DNA from: Morinoia aosen
Taxonomy: Eukaryota; Arthropoda; Malacostraca; Amphipoda; Talitridae
Length of the DNA stretch: 64,000 bases
Assembly: GCA_030386875.1 (NCBI GenBank)
Contig: CM059558.1
Coordinates: forward strand, 4,473,501 to 4,537,500
Direction: 5' to 3'
The first letter of the stretch is position 1, and each line of letters opens with the position of its first letter. Of this stretch, positions 11,258 through 21,319 are shown one piece after another. The position numbers were made by a program, and so were the translations under genes. The notes below the pieces were generated by a model. It saw only the letters and a program-made list of their open reading frames with translations, was not told the DNA's origin and searched no databases.

Positions 11258-11338
11258 GTAATGTTGACTGAATTTTCTCACGGGTTCCCAAAGCTTATTG
11301 ATTATTTTGTCCGTGGAATTTCCACGGGTCCTGCTAGT
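11258..11338 (+). mobile_element. Helitron-like 3' terminus
   Basis: A perfect hairpin, CCGTGGAA-T-TTCCACGG (11311-11327), is followed after six bases by CTAG and then T at 11338. This is the layout of a Helitron 3' end: a stem-loop shortly before CTRR, inserted before T. Related ends lie at about 15770-15850 and, inverted, at 18395-18470. The block is wedged between two TTAA elements. With the CCTAACCTAT array it may be part of one Helitron-associated element; the inverted copies could instead mean a TIR element. Confidence 0.45.
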
Positions 11339-11342
11339 TTAA

Positions 11343-12883
11343 GGACACCGTCTAGGTAAAAAAAAAGTCCCGTTATTTATAGATGGATTTCTCTGAAATT
11401 TTCACAGTAGGTTTGAAATGATGCTAATATCATTTGTTATTTCGACAAAATTTTTGTATCTGCACTGGATTTTTTATTTACGAAAAATATGATAAAATAG
11501 GGGTTTTTTTAAAATCCTACTTCTTCTACAATTTTGAAGTTACAGAACCAGTACTTCGTATTAGATTGCCTAGATGTCTATATAACCACTCGCAATAGGG
11601 AATTTCGATACCTTTTTTGTGAATTGTGGGAATTAAAAAAAAAATGAACATTTTTTCATTTATTTTTCATGTCGTGTAATTTTCAAAATAATAAGTTTAT
11701 CAAAAAATGCTATTGCGCAAGAATACACCTTGCTGAGCCCTATCGAATGGTGTATGAACCATTCTCCTAGCTCTAAAATTGTGGAAGAAGTAGCATTTGA
11801 GAAACCAATCATCAAGTTTCCAGAAAAATGTGTTTTTTCACAAAAAAAAATTTTCTTTTCATATTTTGAACTACAGGGTTTTCTATAATGAACTCTTGAG
11901 CCTTTGTAGCTCTTTTCAAGCCCTTTCGATTGATACAATTTACATTGCTGTAGCTCTATAACTCTGGAAAAAAATATACAACAAAAGAGAATAGGTGTCA
12001 TTCTTGAAAGCAACCAATTTTTTTAATTTTTCATTTTTTTTTTGACCAAAATATGTTTTTTTGTCAAGTCAACTCCTTTGTTTATAGCTCTTTTCAAGCC
12101 CTTTGGATTGGTGTGCTCGCCATAGCTGTAGCTATGATACTGCAGCTGTCATTGAGCTATGAATGAAAGCTGCGGTATCATAGATACGGCAGAACAGCTG
12201 AATTCTGAAATTTTCAAATATTATAAAAAAATATTTACTCAGCGTTAGAATGTTTCGTTTGAATAATGGAAGCACTTTGAGTAGCCCATTAACGAACTAT
12301 AATGCCATTCCCGCAGGGAAATACGCTCAATTGACCCCCAATAATGAGGGGGGGAAGGGAGGGTTCAAGGTCACTCCACCCCCATCGCTTTCCCCCCTCA
12401 GGTGGGCGCACTATTCGGAGTAGACGTAAATGGAAAAAACCAATGGAAGTGCAAGAAAATCCTCTATAAGATGCATATATAAACAGATAATCAACACATA
12501 TCCCGATTTCTATCAAGACGGTCTCCTGCTTCATTATCATAGATACGGCAGAACAGCTAAATTCTGAAATTGTCAAAATTTTACAAAAAATATTTATTCA
12601 GCGTTAGCATGTTTCGTTTGAATAATGAAAGCACTTTGAGTAGCCCATGAACGAACTATATTGCCATTGCCGCAGAGAAACACGCTCAATTGACCCCCAA
12701 TAACGAGGGGGGTGAGGGGTCAAGGTCACGCCACCCCCATCGCTTTCCCCCCTCTCCGGTGGGCGCACTATTCGGAGTAGACGTAAACGGAAAGAACCAA
12801 TGGAAGCGCAAAAAAATCCTCTATAAGATGCATATATAAACAGATAATCAACACATTTCCTGATTTATACCTAGACGGTGTCC
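11343..12883. mobile_element. TTAA-flanked non-autonomous DNA transposon (B2)
   Basis: TTAA at 11339-11342 and 12884-12887 flanks the same GGACACCGTCTAGGTA termini as element B1. Its 1,541 bp run in the opposite orientation to B1 and include the same 350-bp direct duplication (about 12190-12540 and 12541-12880) and the same palindrome near 12120-12180. It lacks the 2-kb insertion found in B1 and so serves as its empty-site control. No transposase is present. Confidence 0.85.
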
Positions 12884-12887
12884 TTAA

Positions 12888-13469
12888 TGGGAATGCTGTT
12901 AGCAAAATGCATACACTTGACATTTGTGGTATAAATAGAGAATTTCGTAATCATTATTGTTGTGTAGCTGAAAATTTTTCTTTTGTTACAAGTTATAACA
13001 TTTCATTAGCTTAATATTGAAAGAAGTTCCATTACCTTACTACCATATGAATCATATTCATCGAGGGTATCATCGAGATGAATATTGTAGTTTCATTTGG
13101 GCATGCGTAGAGTTTAGATGGGAAGAATTGAAAAATGATTAGTCATTACAAGCTCATCATTTGAACACAATGATTTTATAAGTAAAATTATTTAATAATT
13201 TTATACCTCGTAAAAGTTTTTCTCAGCCCTTACTTAAACTTTTAGGATATTGCTTTTTGACAGATCGTGTGCACTATTTGTTAGTAATTGTCACAGAAGG
13301 CTTTGAACTTGAATATCTGAATAAACATATAATGTTGGCTTCAAAAAAGTATTTTGTTTGCGCTGTGCGTTTTAGTGTCTTCAGATTTACGCTGAATAAA
13401 ATTGGAAAGCATCATTTGGAACAATTTTATTTTTCTGAAATTAAACTACAGAAAAGGTAGGATTATGCC
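12888..13469. other. Unassigned AT-rich sequence
   Basis: Nothing recognised. A 67-residue open frame at 13257-13460 has no motif. The stretch may be the 5' neighbour of the LINE remnant that follows. Confidence 0.35.
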
Positions 13470-13974
13470 AGTGAAAATTAGAGACAACAATTCATCCAAA
13501 GATGAATGGTCAAGAGAGTAAAAGTTGAAGTCTACACTGGAAAAAACAATTTAGGATAAAGCACTGGAATTATACAGAGTGGCATCTGAGCATTCAATGA
13601 AATAATGGGTGACATTGATAGATTGTTATAGTTGCTGAATTTTTTTGTTGTTGGTACATTGCTGATTTATTTGAAGAATGTGTGTTGAGATTCAATTATA
13701 TAAATGTAAGGGGGTAGGTATGAGAACTCCAATTCATTAAGTATAAGTATATTGAGCATAGTTGGTAATCTGTATGGCAGAGTATTATTAAATCATATGA
13801 AAGAAGAAACAGAAAGGGCAATAGGAGACAAGCTGTTCAGTTTTTGGTAGGATAGAGGGTGTATGGATCTGATTTTAGCAGTGGAACAAATGGTGAAGTG
13901 GTTGAAACAGTAAATCGGGGAGTGTTGTTTGAAGTGCTTTAAGTTTCTGGTGTAAAGAGCAAGGTGCTAAAAAA
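13470..13974 (+). pseudogene. LINE reverse transcriptase remnant, part 1
   Basis: The plus-strand translation around 13720-13930 contains YENSNSLSISILSIVGNLYG, then TERAIGDKLFSFW, a stop, and DRGCMDLILAVEQMV. These match the fingers-palm region of LINE reverse transcriptases that read roughly YRGISLLSVVGKVYGR...QFGFRKGRGCVDQIFAV. Stops interrupt the frame, so it is dead. The matching continuation (SYYNESRACVRI) is found only at 23985, ten kilobases downstream. It belongs to a non-LTR clade without visible relation to the I-clade LINE at 51 kb. Confidence 0.65.
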
Positions 13975-14789
13975 ATCAAACGCTTTTTTAGGGCCAAAAA
14001 CCAAAATGAGATAATTGCATGAAAATCTCCTAAGCCCTTCCTCTATTACATAGAAACGTCATTTGACTCGTGTTGGCAACCCAAACCCTCATTCATAATC
14101 ACCTCCAAATTGCCCCCTTCCCTGCAGACGTGCTCAGAGTGACCAGCTGTGGCTCTGCTTAGCTTGGTTAGTTGCTCCAAAATTTTTTATTTCGTTTTAC
14201 ACAACTGTCCATTCATTAGAGAGGTTTAGTAGTCTTTTGACCTTCTTAGTGAGTGATTTTGTGCTTGTGCATCCTGTAAAATGCCTAGAATATCAAATGC
14301 AGCAGTTCGCTCTGGCTGAAGATGCTTTTTTTATTTTGAGGGGCAATTCCAGCTACAGTTTTTCATATATGGAGATCATTCCTACATCGTAAAGATGAAG
14401 GTGTTCACTATAAATTTAAGAGTACTTTATTGGTTAGGTTATTAAAAATTTGTTTATTGCAGAGAAAAATAGAATTGGATTTTAAAAATAGAATTTTTTT
14501 CTAATATGTCTAAAGCAATATCAAATATCTGATTCTGATTTTTTTTAGTTATGTTCATTGTGAATCGAACAAAAAAATTGTCTCAAATACAAAATTGGCT
14601 GAGAAATTAAAATTTCAAAAAATTTGCTTCAGGGGGAAATTCCAAATACTCTATCAGCTTTAAATGTTGTAAACATGCTGTGAATACCTCAGAGCTTATA
14701 TCGCTCTAGAAGTATTTTTTAAAAATTCTTGAAGATTTCATTGGGAAAAACTGTTGAGATCCCTCTGCAGATGCAGCAAGTACTAGTGA
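13975..14789. repeat. Left copy of a diverged repeat block shared with 21320-21750
   Basis: From about 14380 to 14785 the sequence follows the order of 21320-21750: a TGTAAAGA block, TCTAAAGCAATAT, GTGAATCGAACAAAAAAATT, then a TTCCAAA-ACTTTA block. The two are direct, clearly diverged copies. 13975-14380 is unassigned; its first bases are the left edge of the material that splits the LINE reverse transcriptase. Confidence 0.5.
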
Positions 14790-15226
14790 CATAAGTGGAA
14801 GTGATTTATTATATTTCACTCTGCCCTCCATCTCACTGTCGCAAAATCAGAAAATTTCTTGTGAAATTTGTAATTTATGTAATAAGTTCTATCTGCAAAT
14901 TGACATACGCATTACTTTCCGGAATTTTTTCAACATTGGCAGTTTTTTCCGGTACGGCGATAAGATGCCCACTTTGTTGCCTAGCTGCATGGTCCATAGA
15001 TATGCGTGTGGCTAGTGATGTACCGATGTATCGGTATCGGTATCGGCAGTATCGGCCATTTTTAGTGGTATCGGTATCGGTATCGGCAAAATCCGGCTGG
15101 TACTTTACCGATACTTTCCAATAATACGTATTTTATCATTAAAATGAAGGTCATAAATCATGAAAGTAGAAGTATGTAACCTAATAATACCCGTTGTGTG
15201 TTTATTTATATATGTATTTGGTGTCC

Positions 15227-15595
15227 CCTCAGGGGGATACAACTATTGTATCTATGGGAATTAGCGCTCCCAGGGGAAAAATGTGAGGGCCCGAGCTGAG
15301 AGTTAGGTAGGCCTTCTTTTTGTTGAAATAAAATTTTTTTTGTTATGTTAGGGACCAACTTTTTTCGGTTCACTACTGTCCTGTTTTTCAGCACCTCTGA
15401 CTTTCTTCTTCAACTTTTATTCTTATTTCATGAACTTCTTTCCCATGTTACTGTTTCTATGCCCCTTCTGCATAGATTCCTCATTTTCTTATCTCCATAC
15501 TAAATGGTGCCTTCCTCCTTCCTCTCTTCGATACGCTCTATTTTTGCAGCGGTTAGGGAGGCTTAAACTAACTTATAATCTTATAATCTATAATC
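15227..15595 (+). mobile_element. SINE-like family S, copy 2
   Basis: The copy begins CCTCAGGGGGATACAACTAT and ends in TTATAATC repeats. The 14-bp duplication TGTATTTGGTGTCC flanks it (15213-15226 and 15596-15609), so it inserted by target-primed reverse transcription. Removing it rejoins the subterminal repeat of hAT-like element C, whose intact partner at about 19000-19015 reads TTAAGAAGCGGACACCGAAC on this strand. Confidence 0.9.
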
Positions 15596-15727
15596 TGTAT
15601 TTGGTGTCCGCTTCTTAAGAAACATAGGTTGTGTGAGTTTGCAGTATCATGGATACCGAATTCCTCAGTGTAACATTAAAAGATGGCATTTCCATGCATT
15701 TAAATATTTGACATTTTATCAGGAAAG

Positions 15728-18490
15728 GTTAGCTTAGATTAAGATAGGCTAGGTTAGCACAGGTTAGGTAATACTGACAAAATTTTTTCTCGGGTCTACC
15801 TAGCTTAACGATGACATTGTCCATGGAATTTCCACGGGTCCTGCTACTATCTAATAATAACCCATGGTTTATTTGGAGTCGCTTCTTCCATTTTTTTGTC
15901 ACGCTCATAAGGAGAGTTATAGTGACCGTATCTGTGATACGAGTTTCACCAGTGCGCAAGTACATGCAAGAATATTTTCCATTACGGGTGCTGTTAGGAG
16001 GGATATTTTCGTTGGGCACCACATCTGGAAAATTTGTTCAAGAAAGTTGGTGAATCCCGTCATTTTTGACGGGCTGTGCATACCAGTAAACAAATAAAGA
16101 GCCTATTCATACCTAGTAAATTAGTTAGCTAACTGTTGAATCATAGCATTTAATCAGACCCGCTAACTAAACTCACTACTTTGAATTCCCGATGAGTCAC
16201 GGTCATAACTGAAAGCTATGTAGCAAGAATAGCTGAACCCGTAGCGACATGAAATTATTATACTTCTACGACTATAACCTATATAGTTTGACCTAATATC
16301 CATTTCTTACAGTATGTGGCAGGCTAACAAAAACCAAACCAATTTAATAAAGCTGAAGGTGCATTTGGAAGGTTTTGTGAATTGAATGTAGAAGTAGCTG
16401 AAAATTTTATTTTAATTTAGCTTGTAAATCGTCAAATATTCCGAAGCTAAGAATTTATTTTAATTTAGCAAGTATATCGCCGTTCATAACGAATATTTTT
16501 CTTCTATATTAAGATGTTTGCAAAATTCACGGACAATCTTATAGTTGAATACATCTGAACGGGTCAGTTGATTGCTTTAATCGCAACTTGATGAGAAATT
16601 TACAAACGAGGAAAATTCCAAGGAACTTAATCATCTTTACTAGGAATACGTTTCGGAGTCCAGCTCCATTATCAGTTCGTAAAAGTACAATTCATTATGA
16701 CTACAATAAGAGAAAAAATACAATGTTGGATACAGTCATTGAAGAAAATCACGAAAACAAAAAAATCAAAACATGTCCCAGAGAAAAGAAATCGACAAGA
16801 TCTACTCTTAATTTGCAATGGGTAGGAACTGTCAGAATTGTCGAGGGCCGGTTTTCGTTTAAAAATATGTAGCGACTCTAAAATTCCGAGGTCACATGTA
16901 GTTGAAGCCGAATCTAAGATTTTGAAGTCCGGAGAGGATATCGGCACGTTGCATTTTACTGCGTGATTACGTACGAATTGTGCGAATTAGTTCCCCATGC
17001 GGAAGCTTCAACCCCGATGTTCGGCCATTCTGAAATAAAAAATTTGTGCCGTCATGCCGACGTACGATGATGTGCTCTGCACACAACTGTAAGAATAAAT
17101 CAGAAAGGCTCGGTTCTCCATCAAAAGCATATCCTTGTACCGGAATTGTGTAATTTTAAATTGCTTCTTTTTTCCGGTACAAGGATGCGCTTCCTATGGA
17201 GATTCGAGCCTCTCTGATTTATTCTTAACAGTTTTACAGTTGTGTGCAGTGCACATCATCGTACGTCGGCATGACGTCACGAAATTTTTATAACAGAATG
17301 GCAGAACAGCGGGGTCGAGGCTTTTGCGGCGAACTAATTAGCTTACTCCTCACACTCCACAGTACGTTATCACACAGTAAAATACAACAAACCAATATCC
17401 TCTGCGGACTTCTAAATCTTAGATTCCACTTCAACTGCATGTGGCCTCAGAATTTTAGAATCGTTACATATTTTTAAACGAAAACCGCCCCCAACAATTC
17501 TCATTACAAATTGTAAATAAATAATGATCTTGTCGATTTTAGTTTTTCCAGGACATGTTTTCATTTTATTTTAATTTTCTTGATTTCCTTTAATGACTGT
17601 ATCCAACATTTTCTTTTTTCTTTTATTGCAGACATAATGATTTGTACATTTACGAACCGATGAAGGATCTGAACTCCGAAACGTATTCCTATTAAATATG
17701 ATCAAGTTCCTTGAAATTTTCCTCATTTTTTAATTCCTCATCTTAAAGTTGATTGCGTGTTTGCGGATATTTTCGGTTTTGGGGCTTATCGAATTTTAAT
17801 GTTTTCTTTTTGCCAAAGTATGTACTAGTATTTGGTGTGAATAACACGAAAATGACAACCCATTTTGGAGAAATTATTGTTCTGGTCCACTTTTGGAGCC
17901 AGTTGCTATTATAGTTAGTCTACATTACGTTGCAATACGATTAGAAAACACGTATCTATTGAATGGATTTCATTTTGTTATTTTTCTCAACAATATCGTT
18001 AACATAGAGAGAGCATTTTATTATTCATAATCGGAAAAAGTTATTGTCAATATTGATATATTATTGAATACCCGTATATTAGCAAATAATTTTATTATAG
18101 CACCCATGTATGGCTTATAATGGTTTTATTTTAATACTAGTGTGCACGGCCTGCCAAAAATGGGATTCAATACCTTTCATGAACGAATTTTCAAGATGTA
18201 GATGACAAACAAATAACAGTATATCCATCCTAACAGTATCCGTGATAAAAAATATTCTTGGACTTGTGCACTGGTGAAACTCGTATCACAGATACGGTCA
18301 TTATAACTATCCTTATGAGCGTGACAGAGAAATGGAAGAAACAGACACCAAACAAATAAACCAAGGGCAAGGGTATTATTAGGTAGCAGCATGACCCATG
18401 GAAATGCCAAGGAGAATGTCATCGTTAAGCTAGATGGACCCATGGAAAAATTCCGTCAACATTATCTAACCTATGCTATCCTAATTCTAT
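15728..18490. repeat. Inverted-repeat element with Helitron-like hairpin ends
   Basis: 15728-16060 and 18165-18490 are inverted copies. Both carry GGTTAG-rich sequence, TAGCTTAACGATGACAT, CCATGGAA-type hairpins and ACCGTATCTGTGATACGAGT. A partial relative with GACCGTATTTGTGATACTAAG lies at about 28440-28540. The hairpin and CTGCTA(C/G) at the outer edge match the end at 11311-11338. The inner part is occupied by a Penelope-like palindrome. Whether this is one element or two opposed ends is undecided. Confidence 0.5.
16590..17742. mobile_element. Palindromic Penelope-like element fossil
   Basis: Two inverted arms meet near 17160, and both end in GATGAG...GAGGAAAATT. The right arm carries a GIY-YIG-like stretch (SSYVGMTSRNFYNRMAEQ, about 17250-17310), and the left arm is its inverted counterpart. 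Near each tip is a block of the form CTGATAATGGAG-loop-CTCCGAAACG (inverted at 16650-16680; related at 17658-17690), resembling a hammerhead ribozyme core of the kind known in Penelope-like elements. The copy is broken and lacks its reverse transcriptase. Confidence 0.65.
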
Positions 18491-19399
18491 GTCGTGACTC
18501 GCACTGCCGCAAAGCACGTTCGCGACGCGAAGGCCTAGCGATCGTCATTACATGGTAGCAAGTTAGCAACTGCGGTTCTTTTATGCACTACACCACTAAT
18601 GCGTTGTCCACAGTTCCCAATACGTGGAACGGAAAGCCGGGTAGGTTTAAAATGTGCATGCCGAGCACATTTACACACGAACACACAAAGTTCTCTTGAC
18701 TCTTAGTTCTCCGGTGACAAATCACCATTACTCAAATACGATGACTTCGGGCACAGCTACTCTCAAAATTACTATATTTAATTTAATGTCTTTTTATTAT
18801 TCAATATGGCCTGAAAGCTGCACAAAAGCGACATTGTTAGGAAAAATGCGCAAATTACTGCGATCACAACAACCTATCCAATACTACTAACCTATCCTGA
18901 TAAATTTCAAACATATCAATGCATGTAGAGACGATCTTTCAATGTTACTGAGGAATTCATTATCCATGATACCGCAAACTCAGGCATCCTATGTTTCTTA
19001 AGAAGCGGACACCGAACAAATACATACACAAACATACAACGGGTATTATTAGGTTAGATGATTGTAAAAGTATCGGTATCGGTAGTAGTATCGGCCAAAG
19101 TATCGGTATTTTCAAGTATCGGGGTATTGGTATCGGTCAAAAAATGGGTATCGGTATCGGCCAAAAAAATGGTATCGGTACATCACTACGTGTGGCCAGT
19201 ATGGGGCCACTTATTATGGTGAGACTGCTCGCCATTTTGCAAGACACGTAGCTGAGCACAAGGGGGTGTCGGTCCGTATGAGAAATAGAATGTCAAACCC
19301 ATTGCACAGCAGTATAAGAGATCACGCATTGGAATCTGACCATCCAATCCGCACTGATAATTTCAAAATAGTCTCAACTTGTATTTAACATAGCCTTAA

Positions 19400-20827
19400 G
19401 GCGACCGTCTAGTCAGAATCAAGAAAATGGCCATCCCGTTTTTTGTATGGTATCTAGATCTATGAAATTTTGCATACATATGTATTTTAGAAAATGAATA
19501 ATAGTTATATTGGGCACTTTTCCGTTTTTGCCATAATTACGGAGATAACGAAAAAAACGGAATGAAAAAATGAGGTATATTCAAGCCACCCACTTCTTCT
19601 CAAAAAGTAGGCATCGTAGAGAAATGATTTAGGTATCATTGAATGCGGAAAGAGCTGCTGTATGAAGAATCAGAGGATTATATTGAAACTCCCAATAATT
19701 TATTTGTTATGGAATTAAAAAAAAAAATTTGAGGTGTTATTCATTTTTCTGTAGATTTTGTAATGTAACTGAAAATCTTCTGTGAATTTCAATATAATCC
19801 TCTGACTCTTTATGCAGCAACTCTTTGCGCTTCTAATGATACCTAAATCATTGCTCTACGATAACAACTTTTTGAGAAGAAGAAGCTTGAATATTGACAT
19901 TTGTATTGCTCAGAAAACGCGTTTTAGTGCCGAGACAGTTTTTTTTGTTTGCAAGCTACATTTCTTGGAGAAATTGGTAGTGTTGACGTTTTGAATATCA
20001 TTTTTGGAAGTTATTGTGGTTCCTTGAAGGAACCAGTACCACAAGTGGTACCAAGAATGTCTAAAACGCACCAGGAGCATAAGCTGGGGCATCCTTGGCA
20101 TCCTCGTAGGCTCCTCTTATAGGATATGGAAGCGCCACGCAGAGCCAAACGCTTATATCACTACATTAGTACCGAGCAATCAACGTCAAATCCAGAAAAA
20201 TCTTGATCTGCTTTCGAAAAAAAGCCATCTAAATCTGAATAAATTGTCGGTCTGCAACAGCTAGATCAGCTAACGTCACATATCTACGCAAGCAGATCGG
20301 GCGAGCTACCAATCACCCTCTTTCCCCCCAAGGGAGGAAGGGGTGGAGGTACCGAGAACTCAACTTGCCAAATCTCAAAAATTTTGATCTGCTAGCAGAT
20401 AAATGCAAATCTAATTATGAACAAACGGTATGTCAGCAACAACTAACTCAGTTCATTTGGCACATGTGCACTAGCATGCTGAGCGAGTTTCCCCCACCCT
20501 CTTTCTTACTCCCGAGGGAGGGAGGGGTAGAGGTACCGAGAATTCAACTTGCCAAATCTCAAAAGTCTTAACTTGCAAGCAGGTAGATGCATACCTAATT
20601 ATGAATAAACCGACACTCGGCACCAACCGGCTGAGCTGACGTGGCATATCTGCACAAGCTGGCCGAGCAAGCCACCCTCCACCCTCCTTTCAAACCCCCA
20701 TTTGACCTACTTTGGTGAGACGGATCGTTCTGCCGCTTTGCAGGAATGAAGTTTAGGACTTTCTCAATCGAATAGAGCAATAAAAAAAGAATATGATGGA
20801 TTATGGATTTTCAACTGGTCGGTGCCC
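19400..20827. mobile_element. TTAA-flanked non-autonomous DNA transposon (C)
   Basis: TTAA at 19396-19399 and 20828-20831 flanks imperfect inverted termini: GGCGACCGTCTAGTCAG on the left, the complement of GGGCACCGACCAGTTG on the right. They resemble the GGACACCGTCTAGG ends of elements B1 and B2. The body has an internal palindrome (19590-19680 against 19800-19890) around ATTTAGGTATCATTGAATGCG, as in element A. Three tandem units of roughly 190 bp follow (20180-20700), each with AACTTGCCAAATCTCAAAA-like sequence and a pyrimidine-rich stretch. No transposase. Confidence 0.7.
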
Positions 20828-20831
20828 TTAA

Positions 20832-21319
20832 GTTACTACAAAGTATCATAATTCATCAATTTAAACCAAGTCTCAATGATATGTCATCTTCTGCGCATCT
20901 AAATATCTTGTCCTAATTTTTTCATTTAATTTCCATTAACAATTTGTATTTATGTACTGGATTTACCATGTTTCAATTTATTTTTCCAGATATTGAAAAT
21001 GAGTATGGATATGCTCGAAAGCTCTATTTTTAAAAATACATCATGAGATTTTGTGAATGATGTTTTTACCTGCCTTAGTTTTACTAGTTTTACTGATTTA
21101 TTATAACTATGGAAGACTTATCTAAAATCTTTTAGACTTATTAGTAGTTTTTTAGTTTGTAAGTTTTGGCGGAAAACAATGGTATGAAACAGTGTCATAT
21201 ATGCTCTGGTGCCCGGTAACTTTGAATGCCATTTTCTCTGAAACACTTCCAACTTAGCCACTTTATTTCTTCTACAGTTTTGAAGGTTAGAAGAAAAAGT
21301 TGTAAAGATCGAAGATCTT
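20832..21319. other. Unassigned; possible 3' flank of the Penelope fossil
   Basis: No gene or terminal repeat is seen. The sequence continues directly from the interrupted Penelope-like 3' end once the TTAA element is discounted, so part of it may be that element's 3' untranslated region. The join to the next repeat block is unclear. Confidence 0.3.

Larger units (their letters stand above)
15013..19188. mobile_element. hAT-like non-autonomous element (C)
   Basis: Terminal inverted repeats TAGTGATGTACCGAT are perfect over 15 bp. The flanks 15005-15012 and 19189-19196 are both CGTGTGGC, a perfect 8-bp target duplication diagnostic of hAT-type insertion. Subterminal GGTATCGGTATCGG tracts occur at both ends, followed by inverted blocks (15175-15225 plus 15605-15690 against 18920-19060). 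No transposase was found. Inside are a SINE-like copy (15227-15595), an inverted-repeat element (15728-18490) and a palindromic Penelope-like fossil. Confidence 0.9.
14790..19395 (+). mobile_element. Penelope-like element fossil, GIY-YIG end, split by a hAT
   Basis: The sequence just left of 15012 and right of 19189 is the C-terminal part of a Penelope-like element: a GIY-YIG endonuclease region (AC-GQYGATYYGETARHFARH, then HSSIRDHALESDHPIRTDNF) ending near 19388. The hAT at 15013-19188 sits inside this region. Only the 3' end of the element is recognisable; the reverse transcriptase part is absent. Sequence after 20832 may be its 3' flank. It is an old, broken copy. Confidence 0.65.
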
